From NCBI GenBank assembly GCA_027627225.1, contig CM051033.1, positions 8,636,501 through 8,700,500 of the forward strand: a stretch of DNA of 64,000 bases, read 5' to 3'. The stretch's first letter is position 1, and every line of letters begins with the position of its first letter. The stretch is from Congeria kusceri (lineage: Eukaryota > Mollusca > Bivalvia > Myida > Dreissenidae). Under the pieces are notes generated by a model. That model worked only from the letters and a program-made list of their open reading frames with translations. It did no database searches and was not told the origin of the DNA. Of this stretch, positions 1 through 10,712 are shown one piece after another. The position numbers were made by a program, and so were the translations under genes.

Positions 1-1602
1 GCGTCACATGTTAGAATGTAAACACATTTTGTGTGATTATTGAGCTGTATGCAAATGTATGGAGCGCAAGGACTCGTGTTGCAGTTGTGTTGTGTGATTA
101 TTGCACTGTATGAAAATATATGGAGAGCAAGGACTCTTGTTGCAGTTATGTTGTGTGATTGTTGAAGTGTATGAAAATATATGGAGCGCAAGGACTCGTA
201 TTGCAGTTGTGTTGTGTGATTATTGAACTGAATGAAAATATATGGAGCGCAAGGACTCGTGTTGCAGTTATGTTGTGTGATTATTGAACTGTGTGAAAAT
301 ATATTGAGCGCAAGGATTCTTATTGCCGTTATGTTGTGTGATTATTGAACTGTATGAAAATATATGGAGCGCAAAGACTCGCATTGCAGTTATGTTGCGT
401 GATTATTGAACTGTATGAAAATATATGGAGGGCAAGGACTCGTGTTGCAGTTATGTTGTGTGATTATTGAACTGTATGAAAATATATGGAGCGCAAAGAC
501 TCGCATTGCAGTTATGTTGTGTGATTATTGAACTGTATGGAAATATATGGAGGGCAAGTACTCTTGTTGCAGTTAGGTTGTGTCATTATTGAAGTGTATG
601 AAAATATATGGAGCGCAAGAACTCGTGTTGCAGTTATGTTGTGTGATTGTTGAAGTGTATGAATATATATTGAGCGCAAGAACTCGTGTTGCAGTTGTGT
701 TTTGTGATTATTGAACTGTATGAAAATATATGGAGCGCAAGGACTCTTATTGCAGTTGTGTTGTGTGATTATTGAATTGTATGCAAATATATGGAGCGCA
801 AGGACTCGTGTTGCAGTTGTGTTGTGTGATTATTGAACTATATGCAAATATATGGAGCGCAAGGACTCGTGTTGCAGTTGTGTTGTATGATTATTGAACT
901 GTATGCAAATATATGGAGCGCAAGGACTCGTGTTGCAGTTGTGTTGTATGATTATTGAACTATATGCAAATATATGGAGCGCAAGGACTCGTGTTGCAGT
1001 TGTGTTGTATGATTATTGAACTATATGCAAATATATGGAGCGCAAGGACTCGTGTTGCAGTTGTGTTGTGTGATTATTGAACTGTATGCAAATATATGGT
1101 GCGCAAGGACTCGTGTTGCAGTTGTGTTGTATGACTATTGAACTATATGCAAATATATCGAGCGCAAGGACTCGTGTTGCAGTTATGTTGTGTGATTATT
1201 GAACTGTATGAAAATATATGGAGCGCAAGGACTCGTGTTGCAGTTGTGTTGTATGATTATTGAACTGTATGCAAATATATGGAGCGCAAGGACTCGTATT
1301 GCAGTTGTGTTGTGTGATTATTGAACTGTATGAAAATATATGGAGGGCAAGGACTCGTGTTGCAGTTATGTTGTGTGATTATTGAACTGTATGAAAATAT
1401 ATGGAGGGCAAGGACTCGTGTTGCAGTTATGTTGTGTGATTATTGAACTGTATGAAAATATATGGAGCGCAAGGACTCGTGTTGCAGTTGTGTTGTGTCA
1501 TTATTGAAGTGTATGAATATATACTGAGCGCAAGAACTCGTGTTGCAGTTGTGTTGTATGATTATTAAACTGTGTGCAAATATATCGAGCGCAAGGACTC
1601 GC
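1..1602. repeat. 61-bp satellite array, 26 units
   Basis: The motif ggagcgcaag (with point variants) recurs at 61, 122, 183, 244 and so on up to 1586, which is exactly 25 steps of 61 bp with no net insertion or deletion. Each unit reads roughly tgtgattattgaactgtatg, then a/c-aaatatatgg, agcgcaaggactcg and tgttgcagtt. Seven consecutive units (before 793 to 1159) share the ATGCAAAT variant, while most others have ATGAAAAT. This suggests local homogenisation. The left edge runs into the window start, so the array may extend further. No coding potential is seen. Confidence 0.97.
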
Positions 1603-1930
1603 AGGAGCACAAAACCAAAACTTTACGATTGATATGCTTTGTGATGTTGTTGTCAAAACTGATCTACAATTTACAAAAAGTCATTCTATTGTTTACAGAT
1701 TACAACTTTCTACCATCTTATCATTAAGCATCTCCCACTGTGGAGATTGAGAAAAAACATGCTTTGCTCTAGGGTAATCAGGTATGCCCCCCAAAATAAA
1801 ATTAATCAAATTCCCCTGGGTTTGGCTGCCGCCCGCTCAATATATCGAAAGGTGCATTAAACCAAATTAAAAGTTATGAATTTGTGCGGTCATTAAATAT
1901 GAATACCTGCACCAACCCTAGAAAACCCCT
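1603..1930. other. Non-repetitive spacer, no gene seen
   Basis: AT-rich sequence between two tandem arrays. I see no long open frame, RNA gene or transposon end. Confidence 0.6.
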
Positions 1931-2279
1931 TATGAAAATACTACGGCCCTTTATTTCAGCAGGCAAGTGACCTATTGCCCATAGAACTCCTACCACGACC
2001 CTTTATTTCAGACAAGTGACATGTTGCCCATAGAACACCTACTACGGCCTTTTATTTCAGAGAAGTGACCTGTTGCCAATAGAACACCTACTACGGCCCT
2101 TTATTTCAGAGAAGTGACCTGTTGCCAATAGAACACCTACTACGGCCCTTTCTTTCAGAGAAGTGACCTGTTGCCAATAGAACACCTACTACGGCCCTTT
2201 ATTTCAGAGAAGTGACCTGTTGCCAATAGAACACCTACTACGGCCCTTTATTTCAGGCAAGTGACCTTTTGCCCATAGG
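1931..2279. repeat. 49-bp minisatellite, block 1
   Basis: The units carry 'ctactacggccctttatttcag' split around 'agaagtgacctgttgcc' and 'aatagaacac'. The acgg core recurs at 2044, 2093, 2142, 2191 and 2240, exactly 49 bp apart. The two leftmost units are less regular. The array stops abruptly at 2279 and resumes at about 4034, so the intervening 1.75 kb is an insertion. Confidence 0.95.
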
Positions 2280-2439
2280 AGGGTGTCGCTCATTCGGTGT
2301 GACCCCCTGAATAGGTGAAACAGGGGAGGGTGGTGATTTTGCAGGTCTACGGTGTGCAGGGAGGAATAACCTGTGTAGGTGGGAGGCTACTTACCGGTTG
2401 AGGGGGGGGGTAACCTTATCCACTGGCCCCTCAACTGAA

Positions 2440-3313
2440 GGACATGCGCACCGGTATCGGGCATGCTAGGACCGGGGGCAGCTGTGTGGCTGGAGACCTG
2501 GGCCTGGAGTCGGTTGGTGCTGGATAGTATTGGACGCCCTCCTTGTGGACAACAGTATCAAGTGCTAATAGCTAGTAATTGGCCTCCGACCAAGAAACAC
2601 CATAGAAACTGGAATAAGAGGCAATGTTTAAGGCTCTCTTATATGACAGACAACCTTGGTAGGCGGCAGAGTGCGGACAACCGCAGTTAACACAACGGCG
2701 AATGTTGCGGGTGCATTGGCGTAGGCACCGGGTTCCAGAACAGCGGCAACAGATAGGAGGGTGATGACATTTACTCCCGCTTGCGGTGTGTCCGTATCCC
2801 TGACAGCGATAACACCTGACAGGGGGAACGGGGCAAGTCTAACGTCCAAGGAGAAGTTTGTTTCTGCAACGTAGACCTTGAGAGGGACTGGACCAGAGGT
2901 AGAAAAGTTATATAGACCAGCCGCGGAAATCAGGGGTGTGGCCTAAAGGGCTCGACCTGCTCTAATTTGGTAACTGAATTACTACCAATAGATGTAGGGA
3001 GAAAATGATCTAGTTCTAGTAAGTCCTGGTTCTCCGGGATGCCTGCAATAAGACCTGAAGCCGTCCTCATGTTTGACGGTAATAAGGCCCGGACCGCGAC
3101 TGCAACAAGTTTAAAGACTCCTTTGGAAAGGATACTGGTGAGCGCCCGAGCGGAGTTTAGCTTTAAAAGAACACAGCTAGAGGCCAGAGGCACTGTCCGC
3201 TCAATAAGGCCGGGGTGTTCCTTGGTCAAACATAAGGCTAGCTGAAAGATAGTAAAGAGGGAGGTCAATTTACCTACACCTCCAACTGACTGGAGGAGGC
3301 ACTTAAAGGGCAT
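2440..3313 (-). pseudogene. Decayed LINE ORF1 (gag-like, CCHC zinc knuckles)
   Basis: Minus-strand remnant of the nucleic-acid-binding ORF1 protein of a Jockey/CR1-type LINE. Reading leftwards from 2826, one frame gives CYRCQGYGH, then CRCSG and CVNCGCPHSAAYQGC. These are successive zinc knuckles; the third has the clean C-x2-C-x4-H-x5-C spacing. A stop lies at 2572-2574, and a proline-rich tail stays open to about 2440. Upstream, KVYVAETNFSLDV lies in a different frame (around 2830-2880), and a 127-codon open frame (2930-3313) holds the region normally N-terminal to the knuckles. At least two frameshifts and one internal stop show it is dead. In the family this protein packages the LINE RNA. 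The knuckle identification is strong; the N-terminal match is only by general resemblance. Confidence 0.72.
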
Positions 3314-3761
3314 GGTGTTGTGGGACAGGTGGTGTGCGTCCTGCCCAGTAAGCGCCTCCCCTAGTAAAGGGGACAGGTTCGTGCCCCGCCCCTAAACGGT
3401 CTTGTTGTTCCCGGGCATGGTGTGAATAACGTACAACGTGTCAGCGTATAGAAGACGTGTATATGTGAATGCGTACTATAAACGTATAACGTGACAAAAC
3501 GATTCGTATGAAGTGACAAGTGTACGTAAATGCGTGCAATACGTGTAATTGCCTGGGACAAGACTAAAGGAAGAAGGAAGTGATAATGGGAATAGTGCAA
3601 ATACTCTAGATTTGATATTACTAATTGACAGGCAATAACTATAAGTAATGTAAGGCTCAAGATTATAATATTATTATTATTATTAATTTTCACACAGCAA
3701 CTTAGCTAGATTTAACTTATAAAACAATAGCACCGCACCTGTAAATAACCCAAGAAAAAGT

Positions 3762-3836
3762 CATTTGGTAATGTTTCAATTACAATAGGGAAGATTGCCA
3801 AAGAAACATTTCGGATACCAAATGACGTCCGAAATG
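3762..3836. repeat. Overlapping, mutually exclusive inverted repeats
   Basis: CATTTGGTAATGTTTC (3762-3777) can pair with gaaacatt plus taccaaatg (3803-3824, with a 5-base bulge). CATTTCGGA (3807-3815) can instead pair with TCCGAAATG (3828-3836). The two stems share bases, so only one can form at a time. They lie within the LINE-derived insertion, on the side that would be its 5' UTR. Confidence 0.6.
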
Positions 3837-4033
3837 GTGCAAGATTAGAAAATTACGAAACAATATAAAAAGGAGGGACGGGCGAGGGAAAGACTAAACG
3901 TGTGACGTGGAACGTGATGGCGGCAGTGGACCTCTTGTAATGTTGCTCGGTGCCCTATCTTGTATAACTCTGTGCTTTTATATTTTCTTTGTTTACGTTT
4001 GTTCTCTGTTTGCAAATGGCGGCTCGGAACCCG

Positions 4034-5085
4034 GATGATGAATGATTGCCCGTAGAACACACAATACGGCCCTTTTTTCAGACAAGTGACATGTTGCCCA
4101 TAGAACACCCAATACGGCCCTTTATTTCACACAAGTGACCTATTGCCCATAGAACACCTACTACGGTCCTTTATTTCAGGCAAGTGACATATTGCCAATA
4201 GAACACCTACAACGGCCTTTTATTTCAGAAACGTGACCTATTGCCTATAGCACACTACAACGGCTCTTTATTTCACATAAGGGACCTATTATCCATAGGA
4301 CACCTACTACGACCCTTTATTTCCGGCAAGTAACCTATTGCCCATAGAACACCTTCTACGGAACTTTATTTCAGGCAAGTAACCTAGAACACCTGATACG
4401 GCTCTTAATTTCAGGTAATTTACCTATTGCCAACAGAACACCTACTCCGGCCTTATAATTTTGGTGAGTGACCTATTGTCCATAGAACATCTACTATGGC
4501 CCTGTATTGCAGACAAGTGACCTATTGCCAACAGAACACCTACTACGGCCCTTTATTTTAGGTGAGTGACCTATTGTCCATAGAACACCTTCTACGGCCC
4601 TTTATTTTAGACAAGTGACCTATTGTCCATAAAACAACCTACTACGGCCCTTTATTTTAGACAAGTGACCTATTGCCCATAGCACATCAACTATGCCTTT
4701 ATTTCAGGTGAGTGACCTATTTTCCATAGAGCACATACTGCGGCACTAGATTTCAGACAAGTGACCTCTTGCCCATAGAACACCTACTATGGCACTTAAC
4801 TTCAGACAAGTGACCTATTGCCCATAGAACACCTACATCGACCCTTTATTTCAGGCAATGTTCCTATTGCCCACTACGAGTCTTTATTTCAGACAAGTGA
4901 CCTATTGTCCATAGAACATCAACTACGGCCTTTTATTTCAGGTGAGTGACCTATTGCCCATAGAACACCTGCTACGGCCGTTTATTTCAGACAAGTGACA
5001 TATTGCCCACAGAACACCTACTACGGCTCTTTATTTCAGACAAGTGACCTATTACCCATAAAACACCGTAATACGATAAACACGA
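4034..5085. repeat. 49-bp minisatellite, block 2 (diverged)
   Basis: About 20 imperfect units of the same 49-bp family as block 1, with consensus elements cctactacggccc, tttatttcag, acaagtgacctattgcc and catagaacac. Units here differ much more from each other than in block 1, and several are shortened. Block 1 has therefore been homogenised more recently than block 2, or the two were diverged sub-blocks before the insertion. Confidence 0.93.
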
Positions 5086-5179
5086 GATAATAAACAAATC
5101 AAAACCTGATTATATATAAATACGTCCGTAGTGAATCGTGAATCTTTCGTCGTCATTATTTACCTTGTGAACACTCTAG

Positions 5180-5815
5180 TGGCCACTTTTTTTTTTTTTG
5201 GCCAATATTCATTCATGAGACTTGGTCAGAACATTTTTCCCAATGATATCTCGGCATAGTTCGAATCTGGGTCATGTGGGGTGAAAAACAAGGCCATTAG
5301 GTCATTAGAAAAAAAAAGCTCTTGAACACTCTTAAAGTCACATTCTTTGCCCAATCTTCATGAAACTTGGTCAGAACATTAGGCTTGGTCGAATTGCAGG
5401 AAACGCTTGTTAACACTCTAGAAGTCACAATTTGTGCCCAATCTACATGAAAATTGGTCAGAGCATTTGTCTTAATGATATCTCGGCCGAGTTCGAATCT
5501 GGATTATGTGGGTGAAAAACTAGGTCACTGCGTCAAATCGAAGAAAAAGCTTGTTAACACTCTAGAAGTCACATTTTTTGCCCAATTTTCATGAAACTTG
5601 GTCAGAACATTGTCCCTATGATATCTGGGCCGAGTTCGAATCTGGGTCATGTGGGGTGAAAAACTAGGTCAATAAGTCAAATTGAAGAAAAAGCTTGTTT
5701 GCACTCTAGAAGAGACATGTTTACCCAATCTTCATTAAACTTGGTCAGAACATTTGCCTTAATGGTATCGCGGCCGAGTTTGAATCTGGGTCATGTGGGG
5801 TCTAAAAGTTAAGAG
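5180..5815 (-). repeat. Core-repeat family F1, minus orientation
   Basis: The marker ttggtcaga/gacatt recurs at about 5222, 5367, 5454, 5598 and 5741, i.e. steps of 145, 87, 144 and 143 bp. One unit has lost about 57 bp. Each unit carries atctcggccgagttcgaatctggg and ggtgaaaaactaggtca. It is the reverse complement of the repeat at 34815-35350, so the two loci belong to one dispersed family. Confidence 0.9.
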
Positions 5816-7020
5816 TTGTACAGTTTTTACGGTGCTTTCGCAGCATTCTACAATGTGTTTCGCACAATGTATGTTAAATGCATATATATTAATTTTGTAT
5901 CCTTTATATTACGGTTATTCAATAAATAATTATATAATAAAGCACTATTCCTTGACAGTATTCATCAAAGAAAACGCATATAAAAGTCCCGAGGAATTTA
6001 TGTAGTGTGTATATACGTTAAAGTTTGCATTTTCAATTCGGACAATGGTCATTAAAATCAACTTAAATTATAAGTAACTAATTGTTCTTTTGTTCACTAC
6101 AAATAATTACATTAACGTGTATGCCACATTTCGCTAATTCGCTTCATTTGAATCTGATATCACTTTTACAATAATATTAAATGATGTCCATTTAACTGAT
6201 TTATTAGTTAATCGTTACAGTAATTAATTATTTCGATTGTTATGTGAAAGTGTATACGGGGTTCTTGTGATGATTATACAAACGCATCATTCTGTTATTC
6301 TTCATGAGCGTGATTATTTCAAACATTCCTTCTTTTAGAATATCCATTCATTTTTATTTGTTTACATGTACATATTTGTCATCCGCATCCGTGCACCAGC
6401 ATATTCAATTTTATCGTTTTTATATTCATCACAAAGATGCCAATTGCCGACGTTTTGACACGAAATTTTATAATAATCATGTACTTGTGTTGCATTGAAG
6501 GTGGTTATATACATGTAAGTGTCTATAATTATTTGTAACGTATAAATTTGTAAATAAAAGCAAATATATATATTTTTTATTATGTATAAATTTTATAAAA
6601 ACATATATAAATGTAAACGATAAAAAGTGTATTTCTTTTATATTTTAAATCTTCTGCAACAAATGTCACATTTTAATTTGAATGATTTTGTAGCTAATGT
6701 AATTCAAAGGAATACATTCAATTATTAATTCCGCACGAAAATTTCTAACACGAATTATTTATTCACCACTAAGTGAAAATATTGCGTATAGGTGTGCATT
6801 TTACTTATTATTTTCTCGTCACGATTCATGGCGGGACAAAAATTATTTGCCACGGAAGTTTGCGAACAAGCGCGTATTTTCGTCGCGAGAATAAGCAAAA
6901 ATTCGTGACATTGCTAGCGAGCGATCTGCACTTCGCGATCGATTCGGCTCGACGCATTTCGCTAACTTTGCGGGTTTCGCGTGGCACGTACTGTAATACT
7001 CTGACTTTCCTCTACAATTG
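5816..7020. other. AT-rich stretch without a recognisable gene
   Basis: Very AT-rich, with only short open frames of random-looking composition. I see no conserved motif, tRNA or transposon end. The last 250 bp are richer in CpG (for example gcgagcgatctgcacttcgcgatcgattcggctcgacgc split over 6917-6956), but no coding frame stands out. Confidence 0.55.
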
Positions 7021-7045
7021 TCAGGGGCGTAGCTTGGGTTCAAAA

Positions 7046-7185
7046 GGTATCCGGTCACATGCCCTCCCGGACATATGCCCTCCCGATTATTGCTAGTCAG
7101 GCCGACACATGCCCTTCCGGACATTTGCCACCCCGGACACATACCCTTCCGTTAATATGCCAACCGGACGCTGGCCCTCCCGTAA
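7046..7185. repeat. GC-rich short tandem repeats, MULE-terminus-like
   Basis: Begins GGTATCCGGTCACATG and continues with repeated gccctcccgga / catatgcc phrases about 16-20 bp apart. The start GGTATCCGG matches the left terminus of the MULE at 22701. That suggests a fragment of a related transposon end inserted within the hAT-like element. Confidence 0.45.
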
Positions 7186-7537
7186 ATCTTCTTTCGCTTG
7201 AGACGTTCAACAAGATGCTTCACATCGGACATTCGTTCAAAAATGTATTGGCACAACAGGCGGTATCAACAAAATGACGCTGTAAGCGATAATTTAGTTG
7301 TGCCATGAGTGTTTATACTCGTATGTGGCTACAAAAAACTAACTTCAGCTAAACCACAATTGTACAAAATAATTGTAAAATAAGCGTTTTCATGAAATGT
7401 ATTTCATACTGACGTAATCGGCTCATTAAACAATGAAGTATCAACACAGCCAAGAAAGATCCACTCACACCCAACCCCCTTCTTGTTTTAATTGCATTTT
7501 TGGCATATTTAAATGTTTCATATCTGGAAAAATGTAG

Positions 7538-7555
7538 AGGCACGTGCACGTGCCT
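7538..7555. repeat. Perfect 18-bp palindrome with two CACGTG boxes
   Basis: AGGCACGTGCACGTGCCT equals its own reverse complement and contains two abutting CACGTG (E-box) sites. It lies 30 bp inside the right end of the hAT-like element. Confidence 0.85.
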
Positions 7556-7584
7556 ATAGTGCCTAAAGGAAGCTACGCCCCTGA

Positions 7585-7815
7585 TTGCATGTGACATCTA
7601 TTATGTTGCTTAAAGCTACAAAATAACATCAGGTTATAAAGCACTCATGGTTACTAGGTTAGATACTATTAAATAGTGGGGAATCCCCCGGTGGTTCATC
7701 CGAAAGAAGGCCGTGCATCAAATAGTTTGTTTTTTCTTCTGTTAAAAGAGAAATTTCACATAATGAGCACTGGTTTAAATGTTGTTTTTTTTTCTTGAAA
7801 ACGACGTGACTCCTG
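7585..7815. other. Spacer
   Basis: Short AT-rich spacer with nothing recognisable. Confidence 0.5.
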
Positions 7816-8062
7816 TGCATTTTGATGTATCGTAACCCTGAATTACTTAAAATGTTACATTTTGATGTATCGTAACCTGAATTACTTAAAATCTTACATT
7901 TTGATTTATCGAAACCCTGAATTACTTAATATGTTACATTTTGATGTATCGTAACCCTGAATTACTTAAAATGTTACATTTTGATGTATCGTAACCTGAA
8001 TTACTTAATATGTTACATTTTGATGTATCGTAACCCTGAATTACTTAACATGTAAATGTCAA
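7816..8062. repeat. ~39-bp minisatellite, about 6 units
   Basis: cattttgatgtatcgtaac and cctgaattacttaaaatgtta alternate in units of 39-40 bp, the difference being ccc versus cc after gtaa. The edges are sharp. Confidence 0.9.
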
Positions 8063-9160
8063 GCACTTAATATTGACAGCAGTTTGCAAAAATTGATAAA
8101 TGTTAGTTTTATTGTACCGTAATCTGTCTACACTATTTTTCTTGGTGTATCTATTTGCAATCGTCGTTAAATTATTAAATCAAGAGTTATTTTCTTTAAT
8201 TGTCTACATCGCAGAGTTATTTTTATGAAATTTATATTAATTAAAAGTGACCGATTTATAACGCTGATAAACTATTTTTTTCTTTCCGCCATATACTGTT
8301 TTTTTTATTTCAGTCGTATTTAAAGAACTTTGATGCATAGTATTTCCCAACATCCGTGACGCGGTTTATTCTACGTTTATTCTAATTTTATAATATACAC
8401 ATTGCCAATTTTAAGTATAAACTAATATCATATCGTAAAGCGATGTTCGCCTGCAGTCCCTTTAAAGGTACTTGTTCACAGATTTTTGTATTTTTGAAGT
8501 ATTCCATTAAATATTTTAGCTTTACAGATTTAATCATCGGAACTTAAGAGCTCAAGTATAATAGTTCAAGAAAGTCTTTTTAAAAGTCTTACAAAAAGAG
8601 ATTAAAATGCTCCTATCGCCTTAAGAACTGGGCCATTCTGATGTCTATATTTCTATTCTCTTAAAAGTTTTACTTGATATAAGTGATTCACGTGTTTTCA
8701 TCAATTTGAACGAAAACAACAGAAAGATTTCAAATTATTCCATTTTTACAAACGCTTTATACTGTTATCAATTTCACATGATAATTACACATTAACGAAA
8801 CGGGATTTAGAGTATATTTCTATGTCATTGGTATTATTTCGCTACTGTATATACACTATTCTTAAATTCTGGGAATCTGTGTCAAAAAGTTGGAAAATTG
8901 TCAATTTGGCAATCGGTGAACATGTCCTTTTAACAGGCGTTTTCTTTAAATGTTGGATCATCAGAACGGAAAGGTTGTTTAAACAACACAAACGATATCG
9001 TAACAAATGTAACAGACACTGCAATATAATTGATAATTTATGTATATTATTTGCTAACGAATACTGTGGATTCATTTAATTTCGTTGACATGCAATTTCT
9101 TGGATTCGTTAAATCAAGCATATTCGTTGGATCTTAAGTGCGTGGATTTCGATTTTTGGC
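8063..9160. other. AT-rich stretch without a recognisable gene
   Basis: Only small open frames occur on either strand (8822-9079). Around 9055-9150 the phrases tactgtggattcattt and ttcgttggatc resemble, in reverse, tacagtaaattat and cacgaaaatccacgaaaatt near 10150-10215. This hints at the two ends of an old MITE, but I cannot define precise termini. Confidence 0.45.
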
Positions 9161-9184
9161 AAAAAAAAAAAAAAAAAAAAAAAA
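9161..9184. repeat. Poly-A run, 24 bases
   Basis: Uninterrupted run of 24 A. It could be a retroposon tail or a simple repeat. No retroposon body is visible upstream. Confidence 0.95.
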
Positions 9185-9229
9185 TATGTGCTTTTTATTT
9201 ATTCTACCAACCCTTGCGCTCAGTTGACA

Positions 9230-9812
9230 TCCGCTAAAACAACAACGTGCCAATTACCCGCATTGTCCGGATCGTCTCAATCTCGCGATAACGTGGTCCC
9301 TAGTGTAACAACACCATACCAATTAGCGGGATTAAACATAGGTGCAATATACCAGCATCGCAATAAACAGTCCAATTAATAGTGGTACCCATAGTGTTTT
9401 GTATAATTGTAAGAAAACAGTTGGTCATTAACGGCAGTTTGACCCGCATTGTCCGGATCGTCTCAATCTCGCGATAACGTGGTCCCTAGTGCAACACCAT
9501 ACCAATTAGCGGGATTAAACATAGGTGAAATATACCAGTATTGCAATAAATAGTCCAATTCATAGTGGTTCCCATAGTGTCTTGGATAATTGTAAGAAAA
9601 CAGTGGGTCATTAACGGCAGTTTGACCCGCATTGTCCGGACCGTCTCAATCTCGCGATAACGTGGTCCCTAGTGCAACACCATACCAATTAGCGGGATTA
9701 AACATAGGTGAAATATACCAGCATCGCAATAAATAGTCCAATTCATAGTGGTTCCCATAGTGTCTTGTATAATTGTAAGAAAACAGTGGGTCATTAACGG
9801 CAGTTTGACTCG
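9230..9812. repeat. ~185-bp tandem repeat, three units
   Basis: cattgtccggatcgtctcaa recurs at 9261, 9447 and 9630 (steps of 186 and 183 bp). The units also share tctcgcgataacgtggtccc and accaattagcgggattaaac. Units 2 and 3 are nearly identical and unit 1 is more diverged, as expected for recent amplification. Confidence 0.93.
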
Positions 9813-10712
9813 AAGCCAGTTAAGCGCATGGCAATTAACAAGAGACAAACTGAGAATATCGATACGTGCTGACAATTGAGCAATCTGTACCTTTCAATTA
9901 TTCTGTCAGTATTATATGTTCTTCCAAGAAGGAAACGTCATAAAATTATTTATGTTTTTCAAACATAGTTTAAGTATAATCTAGCATCATGTCAGTATTC
10001 ACAGTAAATAATTATCAAGGGAGGGAACACAATCACCAAACATAGGTCCAACCTAGTTGCGCCCCTTTAGTCTGACGTCACAGTAGTGCAGATACTAATA
10101 ATTTCGGATATAAGACTTCGGACATAAACGTTCGTCGTACATTTGAACTCGTGATTGAGCTGACCCACGAAAATCCACGAAAATTAGTGTTCGACGAATA
10201 ATAATGGTTTTACAGTAAATTATACATCTCGCAACCAAGTTACTTTTAAAGAAAGTAACAAACCAAATCATAGTATCGAGTATCGCACAAATATGTGCTT
10301 TTAAATTTATAAAGCATCAGCTTACAACGAGTCTTTCTAGTTTAGACTGCAAATGTTAACTCTTAGAACTGCTTTCATCACGACTTAGAATCTGCCCATT
10401 ATTTTTGTCTAAATCATATTACAAAAAGGCCAACATGTGTTTATGCACATTCCATAAAATAAAATTAAGTATCGGTTTCCAAGTATGACTAAAGGTTGTC
10501 GTCACCCAATCTCATGTATGTTCAACTCCCGTCAGTTGTTGTTATTACAATGTTCATACACGTTCTTTGTGATCTTCGCTCATATTCCCTCCTGTTGTAG
10601 TGGTGCAATGGGTAAAACAATTTTACGTTCAATTTGAATTTTCAGCAGGAATTTGTCTATCTTTGCTCCGTTCCTGCAAAATAATGACACTAAAGGTATA
10701 AAGGCCTTCTTC
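9813..10712. other. Spacer without a recognisable gene
   Basis: AT-rich. Contains a single TGACGTCAC (about 10073) and scattered cacgaaaat phrases, but no open frame or RNA gene I can support. Confidence 0.5.

Larger units (their letters stand above)
2280..4033 (-). mobile_element. LINE-derived insertion inside the 49-bp minisatellite
   Basis: The insertion has base composition unlike its host array: its left half is GC-rich and full of G-tracts, its right half AT-rich. It interrupts the 49-bp repeat, and ttgcccatag at the left edge and ttgcccgtag at the right edge could be a 10-bp target duplication. They could also simply be neighbouring units of the array. The minus strand carries a decayed gag-like ORF1 of a non-LTR retrotransposon (separate entry). 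I see no reverse transcriptase or endonuclease, so only the ORF1 part survives. No poly-A or 3' microsatellite tail is obvious at the 2280 end, which is odd because LINE copies usually keep the 3' end. Confidence 0.7.
7021..7584. mobile_element. hAT-like non-autonomous element (MITE)
   Basis: TCAGGGGCGTAGCTT at 7021-7035 is repeated in reverse complement at 7570-7584, giving 15-bp terminal inverted repeats around a 564-bp element. CAGGGGCGTAGC is a terminus commonly seen on hAT-superfamily elements. There is no transposase. No clear 8-bp target duplication is visible (left flank tacaattg, right flank ttgcatgt), so the superfamily assignment rests on the termini. A second tandem structure (7046-7185) is nested in its left part. 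Confidence 0.65.

Noticed and set aside
2463..2690. 75-codon plus-strand open frame (and 3039-3245)
   Set aside because: Antisense shadows of the minus-strand LINE ORF1 remnant, where the zinc-knuckle motifs lie.
7816..8062. Transposon terminal repeats
   Set aside because: All units are in the same orientation with a 39-40 bp period and there is no inverted partner. A plain minisatellite.
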